NCBI GenBank assembly: GCA_035288405.1
Contig: DATEAK010000111.1
Span: 1 to 6,950 of the forward strand
Reading direction: 5' to 3'
From: JACPSX01 sp035288405 [NCBI: bacterium]
GTDB taxonomy: Bacteria; JACPSX01
Length of the DNA: 6,950 nt
A program made the position numbers and the translations under genes. Position 1 is the first letter of the stretch. Each line of letters opens with the position of its first letter. Below the pieces are notes generated by a model. The model had not been told where the DNA came from. It did not search any database and saw nothing but the letters and a program-made list of their open reading frames with translations. This document shows, one piece after another, positions 1 to 6,035 of this stretch.

Positions 1-1
1 C

Positions 2-994
2 AGTGTGCTTCGGTTGTTTTCTCCCGGAGGGGTTTCCCTTGCCTACCGCAATGGAGGACCACTGGCATACGTAACGGAGCGTGGACGGTTTGACCAGGCT
101 CTGGCGGCGATTGCTCAGGCAAGCGGGGTCCGGATCGAAACGGGGGTGAAGGTCACAGAGCTGAAGGTGGGACCAAACTGCGTAGAAGCCAGGGGTCGCC
201 GTCAGTCACCGGGCGGTAACGAGGAGGATCGCTCTACGGAGACCTATCAGGCTAGGGCGGCGGTGATCGCAGTGGGGCCTCAGTACAGTATCCAACAGTT
301 TTTCGGTATGGGCCGGCCCGGCCAGCTCCTGCGAACGGCCCAGGCGGAGGTCGCAGGGAACGGATTCCGGGAGGCGACCGTTTTCTTTGGTCAGAGAGGG
401 GGAGAATTTGCCTGGGTTCTTCCGTTTGCCAGGGGTAACCAAAACTTCCTCCGTGTAGGCGCAGCGGGCGGCGAAGCACCCGGTCGAGAGTTAAAGGCAT
501 TCTTGCAAGGGCACTTATGTAGACACCTTGAGGAGACTTCCCTACCAGTGCGGCACTGGGTGATACCGTTGAGGCCGCTCTGCCGGACCTACGCCGACCG
601 GTTGGTGGCCGTTGGGGATGCGGCGGGGCAGGTGAAACCGACTTCCGGCGGCGGGATCTACTACGGGATGCTTTGTGCCGAGGTGGCGGCGGAGGTACTC
701 GCGCAGGGGTTGCGGCGGGATGATCTAGGGGCGAGTTTCCTCAGACGGTACGAGAAGGCATGGCGTGGGCGGATTGGAGCAGAAATCCGTGCTGGACGTC
801 TGTTTCGGCGCATTTTTGAACGTATGACAGCTAAGGACATTGACGTGATCTTCCGGGTGTTGGCCTCTGATGGGGTTTTGGAGGAGGTGGCGGACGAGGT
901 GCGGTTCGACTGGCACCGGGGACTCATCATGGCAATGCTTCGGCACCCTCGGCTATCGGGACTCCTGGTACGGAAGTTGTTGTTCAGAAGGTGA
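2..994 (+). CDS. Geranylgeranyl reductase family FAD-dependent oxidoreductase, 5' truncated
   Basis: The reading frame is open through the left edge and ends in TGA at 992-994, so only the last ~330 residues are present. The N-terminal GxGxxG dinucleotide-binding motif expected of the family is missing, so the GTG at 5 is very unlikely to be the true start. Seen (numbered from base 5): an early segment RGRFDQALAAIAQASG like the family's 'R..FD..L...A...G' stretch; a central FAWVLP followed by RVGAAG, resembling the family's 'Y.W.FPK...VG' substrate-site region; and GDAAGQVKPTSGGGIYYGM with Asp205, the second FAD-contact motif. The C-terminal ~100 residues are helical and rich in Arg and Leu. 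Known: family members reduce isoprenoid double bonds (archaeal lipids, chlorophyll or menaquinone side chains) using FAD. Bacterial members outside phototrophs are mostly uncharacterised, so the substrate here is not assigned. The link to the sugar cassette is unclear because a decayed gene separates them. Confidence 0.85.
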   Translation, partial: SVLRLFSPGGVSLAYRNGGPLAYVTERGRFDQALAAIAQASGVRIETGVKVTELKVGPNCVEARGRRQSPGGNEEDRSTETYQARAAVIAVGPQYSIQQFFGMGRPGQLLRTAQAEVAGNGFREATVFFGQRGGEFAWVLPFARGNQNFLRVGAAGGEAPGRELKAFLQGHLCRHLEETSLPVRHWVIPLRPLCRTYADRLVAVGDAAGQVKPTSGGGIYYGMLCAEVAAEVLAQGLRRDDLGASFLRRYEKAWRGRIGAEIRAGRLFRRIFERMTAKDIDVIFRVLASDGVLEEVADEVRFDWHRGLIMAMLRHPRLSGLLVRKLLFRR

Positions 995-1123
995 AAGGTC
1001 TCCTGGAATAGGCATCCGTCGCGAACCTGTCACTTCTCCTAATTCCAACTTTTGCGTACCGACTCGAGAGTTATTTCCGCCCGGTTTTTGTCATCGATTG
1101 GTTGCTGGTGATCTTCCTGGTCT

Positions 1124-1153
1124 CCGGATGCCGGATGTTCATCCGGCATCCGG
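1124..1153. repeat. Perfect 13-bp inverted repeat with 4-nt loop
   Basis: The left arm CCGGATGCCGGAT (1124-1136) and right arm ATCCGGCATCCGG (1141-1153) are exact reverse complements around the loop GTTC. The stem is GC-rich and would be very stable as RNA or as a DNA cruciform. No run of T follows on either strand, so it is not a standard intrinsic terminator. It lies inside the decayed dehydratase, where the family's last membrane helix passes into the cytoplasmic domain. It could act as a non-canonical transcription barrier between the reductase and the sugar cassette, be a REP-like extragenic element, or be a by-product of decay. Confidence 0.75.
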
Positions 1154-1486
1154 GTGGGGAATTCTGCCGGCATGCTCAATAGGAGGATGTGTTCATCATA
1201 GCGTCCGAGATGCGGGGGGTGCGGGAAATCTGGAAAAAGAAGGATTCGGACTATTATCCCGTGGGATTTTCGGACGCTGATTTAAGAAAGGTAGGCGGGT
1301 GCATGCACGGCCCGCCGTCTTTGGGGGATTCCTAAGGACGTTCCAAACGTTGTGCAGAGCAAGGGAATCGAGGAGATTATCATTGCAATTCCATCGGCGA
1401 CGGAAACTCAGCATGCGGGGATCCGTGGTCTCCGTGGAAAAAACGGTGTTCCTTTCCCGGATCTCAAAAGCTTCTGAGGATCCTTT

Positions 1487-1497
1487 AGAAGGCAGGG
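1487..1497 (+). promoter_or_regulatory. Ribosome binding region deciding the start of the UDP-GlcNAc dehydrogenase
   Basis: The purine-rich stretch AGAAGGCAGGG precedes two in-frame candidate starts, TTG at 1498 and ATG at 1504. AGAAGG is 5 nt from the TTG and 11 nt from the ATG, while GCAGGG is 6 nt from the ATG. ATG at 1504 is preferred for its codon and its workable spacing, and it gives 436 residues, about the usual length of WbpA-type enzymes. TTG would add only two residues. Confidence 0.5.
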
Positions 1498-1503
1498 TTG
1501 GCA

Positions 1504-2814
1504 ATGGCAGCAAGCGACGCGTTGCTCAATAGGATTAAGGACCGCTCGGCCCGTGTGGGCATTATCGGCCTGGGATACGTGGGACTTCCCCTGGCTGTGG
1601 AGTTTGCCAAGGCCGGATTTAGGGTCACCGGCATCGACTTGGACTCCGAGAAGGTCAAAATGGTGAATCGAGGGGCGAGCTATATTCAGGATAGTTCATC
1701 GACGGAGCTGGCGGGACTTGTATCGACTGGAATGCTGGAAGCGACGACTGATTTTTCAGTTCTGGAATCGCTCGATACAGTCAGTATCTGCGTTCCTACC
1801 CCTCTCGGCAAGACGAAGGATCCCGACATTTCGTATATCGTGGCCGCTACCAAAGAGGTTGCTAGCCGACTCCATCGAGAGCAACTCGTGGTCCTGGAAA
1901 GCACGACCTATCCCGGCACGACCGATGAGGTGATCCTTCCCGAACTGGAAAAAAGAGGGTTCAAGGTCGGCGAGGACTTCTTTCTGGCGTTTTCTCCGGA
2001 GAGGGTGGATCCCGGAAACCCGAAGTTCAATACGAAAAACACCCCCAAGATCATCGGAGGGATAACGACGCGGTGTACGGAGGCCGCCAAGGCTCTCTAC
2101 GAGCAGGCCGTGGACACCGTGATCATGGTGAGTTCCACAAAAGCCGCCGAGATGGTAAAAATTCTGGAAAACACCTACCGCGCTGTGAACATCGCCCTGG
2201 TCAACGAAGTGGCGATCATGTGCGACCGGCTTCAGCTGGACGTGTGGGAGGTGATTGATGCCGCCTCCACCAAGCCGTTTGGCTTCATGGCGTTCTATCC
2301 CGGTCCGGGTCTGGGCGGGCATTGCATCCCAATTGACCCTCACTACCTGTCCTGGAAACTCAAGATGCTGGACTACAAGGCGCGGTTCATCGACCTGGCC
2401 AGCGAGATCAACAGGGAGATGCCTCTGTATGTCCTGGGCAAGATCACCGACGCCCTGAACGACCGTGGCTTGAGTGTGAAGGGAGCCAAGATTCTCGTCC
2501 TGGGAGTGACCTACAAGCGGGACGTGGGGGACCTGCGCGAGTCTCCTTCCCTGGATATCATCCGGCTGCTGGCCCGGAAAGGGGCAGAGGTTCGTTTCCA
2601 TGACCCGTATGTTTCCAGTCTTGCCGGGTTTGACGGTGTACGTTTTGTGGAACTCACTGAGAAACATCTCGAGAAGTCGGACTGTGTGGTGATTGTCACC
2701 GATCATTCCACATTTGATTATGAGACCATCGTAGCGAAGGCGCCGCTGATTGTGGATACGCGCAATGCGACTCGGAACGTGCGTAAACACCGGGAAAAAA
2801 TCGTTAAACTTTAG
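1504..2814 (+). CDS. wbpA: UDP-N-acetylglucosamine 6-dehydrogenase (WbpA/TviB type)
   Basis: Cytosolic NAD-dependent enzyme predicted to oxidise UDP-GlcNAc twice at C6 to UDP-GlcNAcA, a precursor of amino-uronic acids in O-antigen or capsule. Seen (numbered from ATG 1504): N-terminal Rossmann motif GLGYVGLP at about 22-29, with GIDLD ending the second strand; CVPTPLG and LESTTYPGTT in the NAD domain; FSPERVDPGN, typical of the UDP-N-acetyl-sugar branch (UDP-glucose dehydrogenases have SNPEFL here); Lys219 and Asn223 in the central helix; catalytic Cys274 in GPGLGGHCIPIDP; and C-terminal domain motif GVTYKRDVGDLRESPS. The 436-residue length is normal and all key residues are present. The epimerase follows after 10 bp, as in TviB-TviC pairs. 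UDP-ManNAc dehydrogenase (WecC) is a related alternative, but the adjacent C4-epimerase and the PGLGGHCIP context favour UDP-GlcNAc. The first codons overlap the tail of the upstream remnant. Confidence 0.9.
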   Translation: MAASDALLNRIKDRSARVGIIGLGYVGLPLAVEFAKAGFRVTGIDLDSEKVKMVNRGASYIQDSSSTELAGLVSTGMLEATTDFSVLESLDTVSICVPTPLGKTKDPDISYIVAATKEVASRLHREQLVVLESTTYPGTTDEVILPELEKRGFKVGEDFFLAFSPERVDPGNPKFNTKNTPKIIGGITTRCTEAAKALYEQAVDTVIMVSSTKAAEMVKILENTYRAVNIALVNEVAIMCDRLQLDVWEVIDAASTKPFGFMAFYPGPGLGGHCIPIDPHYLSWKLKMLDYKARFIDLASEINREMPLYVLGKITDALNDRGLSVKGAKILVLGVTYKRDVGDLRESPSLDIIRLLARKGAEVRFHDPYVSSLAGFDGVRFVELTEKHLEKSDCVVIVTDHSTFDYETIVAKAPLIVDTRNATRNVRKHREKIVKL

Positions 2815-2824
2815 AATGGATTAA

Positions 2825-3793
2825 ATGACTTACCTGATTACCGGCGGCGGCGGCTTTATCGGTTCCCATCTGGCAGAGGCATTCCTCTTGCGGGGCGAAC
2901 ATGTTCGAATTCTGGATAACTGGTCTACGGGGCGACGGCAAAACTTAACGAATCTTCAACGATTTATTTCCTCAAAACAGCTGGAAGTTTGGGATGGAGA
3001 CGTGCGGGATCGCGGAGTCCTGCAGCGGTCCCTCTCGGGAGTTCGAGCCGTCTTGCATCAGGCCGCCGTAGCTTCGGTCCCTCGCTCCGTCGCGAATCCC
3101 TTGGAATCCCATGAAGTCAACTGCACTGGGACATTGAACGTGCTCTTGGGTTGCCGGGAACAAGGTGTAAAGCGAGTTGTGTATGCGGGTTCTTGTGCCG
3201 CGTACGGAGACACCACTGAGCTGCCTATCAAAGAAGAGACTCTTCCGGCCCCCCTTTCTCCCTATGCGGTCTCGAAGCTGACCGGGGAGTACTATTGTCG
3301 GATGTTCTCTCGGATCTTTGGTTTGGAAACGGTAATTCTCAGGTACTTCAACGTGTTTGGCCCCCGCCAAGATCCCGCTTCGGAATATGCCGCGGTGGTT
3401 CCGCGCTTCATTTCCCATCTTGTCTGTGGTGAGCCCCCGGTCATCTATGGAGACGGCGAGCAAAGCCGGGACTTTTATCATGTGGACAACGTAGTGGAAG
3501 GAAACCTGCTGGCGCTGGAAGTTCGCGAGGCACGCGGCGAGGTTTATAATATCGCCTGCGGCGAAGCCACGACGGTTAAAGAAATGGTCCGGCTTCTGGG
3601 GGAGATCATGAATGTGCAGGTAAAACCTCGATTTGAGGAGGGCCGACCGGGCGATATCCGCCATTCTCACGCTGATATCAGCCGGGCCCGCGAGTTGTTG
3701 GGTTACCGGGTAACAGTGGGAATCCGAGAGGGTCTCAAGCGGACCGTGGACTATTTCCTTCGTGAGAAGGGCAGGGAGAAAAAGTCGCCATGA
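2825..3793 (+). CDS. UDP-sugar C4-epimerase (WbpP/TviC type, SDR family)
   Basis: Extended short-chain dehydrogenase that inverts C4 of a UDP-hexose through a transient 4-keto intermediate with bound NAD. Given its partner it probably acts on UDP-GlcNAc or UDP-GlcNAcA, giving the galacto form. Seen: TGGGGFIG at 6-13 (NAD binding), DNWSTG near 32-37, QAAVASVPRSVANP, Ser123 four residues before the Tyr of AYG, the catalytic pair Tyr147 and Lys151 in SPYAVSK, then RYFNVFGPRQDP with AAVVPRF, GDGEQSRDFYHVDNV, and GDIRHSHADISRA near the C-terminus. The SVPRS and FGPRQDP stretches resemble WbpP and TviC more than RmlB-type dehydratases, which carry a TDE triad absent here. SCAAYG is unusual where relatives have SSSxYG, but the catalytic Ser is kept. 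Length of 322 is normal. The ribosome site is weak (AGAATGGA), so translation may depend on the gene before it. Plain UDP-glucose 4-epimerase (GalE) remains possible. Confidence 0.85.
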   Translation: MTYLITGGGGFIGSHLAEAFLLRGEHVRILDNWSTGRRQNLTNLQRFISSKQLEVWDGDVRDRGVLQRSLSGVRAVLHQAAVASVPRSVANPLESHEVNCTGTLNVLLGCREQGVKRVVYAGSCAAYGDTTELPIKEETLPAPLSPYAVSKLTGEYYCRMFSRIFGLETVILRYFNVFGPRQDPASEYAAVVPRFISHLVCGEPPVIYGDGEQSRDFYHVDNVVEGNLLALEVREARGEVYNIACGEATTVKEMVRLLGEIMNVQVKPRFEEGRPGDIRHSHADISRARELLGYRVTVGIREGLKRTVDYFLREKGREKKSP

Positions 3794-5115
3794 ACATCTG
3801 TGTAATTGGCACGGGCTATGTAGGACTGGTGACCGGAACATGCTTAGCCGAGAGCGGCAACGACGTAGTCTGTACGGACGTCGACCAGGAAAAGATCGAA
3901 TCTCTGAAGCAGGGAGTGATCCCGATCTACGAACCTGGCTTGGAGGAACTTTTTCGACGCAACGTTGCCGAGGGTCGCCTTCGTTTCTCTACGGATATTG
4001 AAGAGGGGGTCATGGCCTCGCTGATCAATTTCATCGCCGTCGGTACTCCTCCGAGCATCGATGGAGGCGCCGACCTCACGGCGGTATACGAGGTCGGCCG
4101 GACCATCGGCCGGTCCATGAACGGCTATAAGATCATTGCCACGAAAAGCACAGTCCCTGTGGGGACGGCTGAGCGTCTGCGCGAAATCATTGGTCAGCAC
4201 ACGCATCATCAGTTTGACGTACTTTCCAATCCGGAGTTTCTCAAAGAAGGGGCTGCTGTCGAGGACTTCATGAAACCGGATCGGATCATCATCGGCACAG
4301 AAAACTCCGATGTAGCTGAGATCATGAAGGATCTGTACGCTCCATTTGTGCGCACGCAAAATCCGATGATCCTCGTGAGTTGCCGCGAGGCCGAAATGAC
4401 CAAATATGCGGCAAACGCTCTTCTGGCTACAAAAATCTCCTTCATGAACGAGATGGCCGGGCTTTGCGAAAAGCTGGGAGTTGACATCGAGGAGGTGCGC
4501 AAAGGAATTGGTTCCGATCCCAGAATCGGCTATCATTTTCTCTTTCCGGGAGCCGGGTACGGGGGTTCCTGTTTTCCAAAGGACACCAAAGCCGTCATCC
4601 GTATGGGCCAGGAGATGGGCTATCCGATGAAAATCCTCACAGCCGTTGAGGAGGTCAACAATGCCCAGAAAGAGCTGCTGGCCAACCGCATCATTGAATT
4701 TTTTGGACCCGACCTCACGGGCAAAGTGATCGGCATTTGGGGGCTTGCCTTCAAGCCCCGTACCACGGATATACGGGAGGCGCCCTCCGTTTCCGTCATC
4801 AACCGGCTGTTAGCCGCCGGAGCTTCGATCCGGGCCCATGATCCCAAGGCCATGGGGGAGGGGGAAAAGGTCTTCGGAGACAGGATCACATTGCTCGAAG
4901 ACAACTACGAGGTGCTCAGAGGAGCTGATGCCCTGGTCGTAGTCACCGAGTGGAGCGAATTCCGGCGGCCGAATTTCGAGAAGATGAAACTGCTCATGCG
5001 CGTGCCGGTCATATTCGACGGGCGCAATATTTATAATCCGCGGACCTTGAAGATTTACGGATTCCAGTATTTCGGGATTGGGCGGGGTGGGGTAAGCTCA
5101 TGCCGAGAACGCTGA
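3790..5115 (+). CDS. ugd: UDP-glucose 6-dehydrogenase
   Basis: Cytosolic NAD-dependent enzyme that oxidises UDP-glucose to UDP-glucuronate in two steps, supplying the decarboxylase encoded next. Seen: [10 protein letters not shown] at 7-16 (Rossmann), [60 protein letters not shown] (the Ugd-type substrate loop), Lys205 and Asn209 in TKYAANA, catalytic Cys261 in [29 protein letters not shown] starting the C-terminal NDP-binding domain, and FDGRNIYNP near the end. Length of 441 is normal, with about 8 extra residues after the usual GFQYFGIGR ending. Its ATG overlaps the epimerase stop as ATGA, with AGGGAG at 3773-3778 upstream, indicating coupled translation. It is only distantly like the first dehydrogenase of the window, so the two are not recent duplicates. 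Confidence 0.95.
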   Translation: MNICVIGTGYVGLVTGTCLAESGNDVVCTDVDQEKIESLKQGVIPIYEPGLEELFRRNVAEGRLRFSTDIEEGVMASLINFIAVGTPPSIDGGADLTAVYEVGRTIGRSMNGYKIIATKSTVPVGTAERLREIIGQHTHHQFDVLSNPEFLKEGAAVEDFMKPDRIIIGTENSDVAEIMKDLYAPFVRTQNPMILVSCREAEMTKYAANALLATKISFMNEMAGLCEKLGVDIEEVRKGIGSDPRIGYHFLFPGAGYGGSCFPKDTKAVIRMGQEMGYPMKILTAVEEVNNAQKELLANRIIEFFGPDLTGKVIGIWGLAFKPRTTDIREAPSVSVINRLLAAGASIRAHDPKAMGEGEKVFGDRITLLEDNYEVLRGADALVVVTEWSEFRRPNFEKMKLLMRVPVIFDGRNIYNPRTLKIYGFQYFGIGRGGVSSCRER

Positions 5116-6032
5116 TCACCGGAGGAGCCGGTTTTATCGGCTCCCATCTATGCGATTCCTTTCTGGCCCGAGGGCATGAGGTGATCTGTATGGATAACCT
5201 CTCCACGGGGGCTGTCTCCAACATTGCCCACATTCGGGACCCGAAATTTCAATTTATCCACTACGATGTGACAAACTACATTTACGTGGACGGCCCTTTG
5301 GACTACATTCTTCATTTCGCTTCTCCAGCCAGTCCTCTCGATTACCAGGTAATGCCGATTCAAACTCTCAAGGTGGGGTCCTTGGGGACTCACAAGGCGC
5401 TCGGCTTAGCCAAGGAGAAGGGCGCTGTCTTTTTGCTGGCTTCCACCTCCGAGGTCTACGGGGACCCTCTGGTGCATCCTCAGACCGAGGATTACTGGGG
5501 AAACGTGAACCCGATCGGGCCGCGGGGTGTATACGATGAGGCGAAGCGTTTCGCTGAGGCCATTACCATGGCTTACCATCGTACTCACGGGGTGAAGACG
5601 CGGATTGTCCGCATCTTCAACACGTTTGGCCCCAGAATGCGAGCCGGTGATGGGAGAGCTATTCCTGCCTTTATCAATCAGGCTCTGCAGGGAGAGGAAA
5701 TCACGGTTTTTGGGGATGGTTCCCAAACCCGGAGTTTTTGCTATGTTTCCGACTTGGTGGAGGGGATCAGCCGCCTCCTGCTCTCGGACGTGTCGGACCC
5801 CGTCAACCTGGGCAATCCGCGGGAGATGTCGGTTTTGGAGATGGCACAGTTGATCTTGCGCTTGATTGGCAGTAAGAGCTCGATCGTGATGAAGCCTTTG
5901 CCGCAGGATGATCCGAAAGTGCGGCAGCCTGATATCAGCCGGGCCAGGTCTCTTTTGGGTTGGGAGCCTCGGGTAAGCGTGGAGCAAGGGATACAGGAAA
6001 CGATCGCCCATTTTCGCCAGCAGGAGAAGTGA
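5100..6032 (+). CDS. uxs: UDP-glucuronate decarboxylase (UDP-xylose synthase)
   Basis: Extended SDR enzyme that converts UDP-glucuronate to UDP-xylose and CO2 using bound NAD. Seen: [14 protein letters not shown] at about 6-19, MDNLSTG, the signature [12 protein letters not shown] with 'P..TLK.GSLGTH' characteristic of UXS enzymes, STSEVYGDP with Thr116 and Glu118, catalytic Tyr145 and Lys149 in YDEAKR, then [32 protein letters not shown], and [13 protein letters not shown] near the C-terminus. The combination of [13 protein letters not shown] and YDEAKR separates it from GalE-type epimerases and RmlB. The 310 residues match soluble bacterial UXS, with no membrane anchor. The start overlaps the end of ugd by 16 bp, placing substrate producer and consumer together. 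A weak G-rich site (5086-5092) precedes the ATG. UDP-apiose/xylose synthase is a distant alternative. Confidence 0.93.
   Translation: MPRTLITGGAGFIGSHLCDSFLARGHEVICMDNLSTGAVSNIAHIRDPKFQFIHYDVTNYIYVDGPLDYILHFASPASPLDYQVMPIQTLKVGSLGTHKALGLAKEKGAVFLLASTSEVYGDPLVHPQTEDYWGNVNPIGPRGVYDEAKRFAEAITMAYHRTHGVKTRIVRIFNTFGPRMRAGDGRAIPAFINQALQGEEITVFGDGSQTRSFCYVSDLVEGISRLLLSDVSDPVNLGNPREMSVLEMAQLILRLIGSKSSIVMKPLPQDDPKVRQPDISRARSLLGWEPRVSVEQGIQETIAHFRQQEK
6022..6027 (+). promoter_or_regulatory. Ribosome binding site of the nitrilase gene
   Basis: AGGAGA lies 8 nt before the ATG at 6036, within the last codons of the decarboxylase gene. It is the clearest Shine-Dalgarno site in the window and fixes the nitrilase start. 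Because it sits inside the upstream gene, the nitrilase is likely translated from the same message as the sugar cassette. Confidence 0.7.
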
Positions 6033-6035
6033 ACC

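Larger units (their letters stand above)
1012..1529 (+). pseudogene. Decayed FlaA1/CapD/WbpM-type nucleotide-sugar dehydratase remnant
   Basis: No intact gene lies between the reductase and the next dehydrogenase, but the frames give a collinear match to the middle of a membrane-bound NDP-sugar 4,6-dehydratase. Frame of base 1012: a hydrophobic run, then FRPVFVIDWLLVIFLVSG (1078-1128) like the family's last membrane helix with its 'IDWLL' motif. After a stop at 1180 come VFIIASEMRGVREIWKK and YYPVGFSDADLRKVGG (1189-1299), which fit the first nucleotide-binding domain. A stop at 1333 ends this frame. The next frame resumes at 1337 with DVPNVVQSKGIEEIIIAIPS, then KNGVPFPDLKSF and a stop at 1475. 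A third frame shows LEGRV at 1485-1499, fitting the family's 'L.GRV...R.V'. The Gly-rich GAGxAGE motif is largely lost after FII, and the catalytic SDR domain is absent. Family matching is from memory. An undecaprenyl-phosphate sugar transferase shares the middle domain, but IDWLL and GRV favour FlaA1/CapD. Confidence 0.8.

Noticed and set aside
1124-1165. Intrinsic terminator for the reductase gene
   Set aside because: The hairpin is strong, but no T-rich tract follows on either strand and it begins 130 bp after the stop codon, so it was listed as an inverted repeat instead.
870-1280. A plus-strand open frame of 136 codons across the end of the reductase and the gap
   Set aside because: Its first third is the reductase gene out of frame. 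The rest runs through the dehydratase remnant in a frame with no homology, while the homologous frame is the one starting at 1012.
995-1503. A promoter for the sugar cassette in the gap
   Set aside because: A promoter is expected somewhere upstream of 1504, but no -35/-10 pair with convincing spacing and sequence could be separated from background, so none is annotated.
1756-2790. A 344-residue open frame on the minus strand opposite the UDP-GlcNAc dehydrogenase gene
   Set aside because: It is antisense to a clear enzyme gene with all catalytic motifs, its translation has no recognisable domain and is rich in His, Arg and Gly as expected from antisense of GC-rich codons, and similar shadows occur opposite the other genes.
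2972-3841. A 289-residue minus-strand open frame opposite the epimerase and the start of ugd
   Set aside because: It spans two real genes in antisense and shows no family motif.
1504-5115. Recent duplication of the two 6-dehydrogenases or of the two SDR enzymes
   Set aside because: The pairs share only family-level motifs. Their active-site signatures (SPERVDPGN against [15 protein letters not shown] against TSEVYG) show old divergence.
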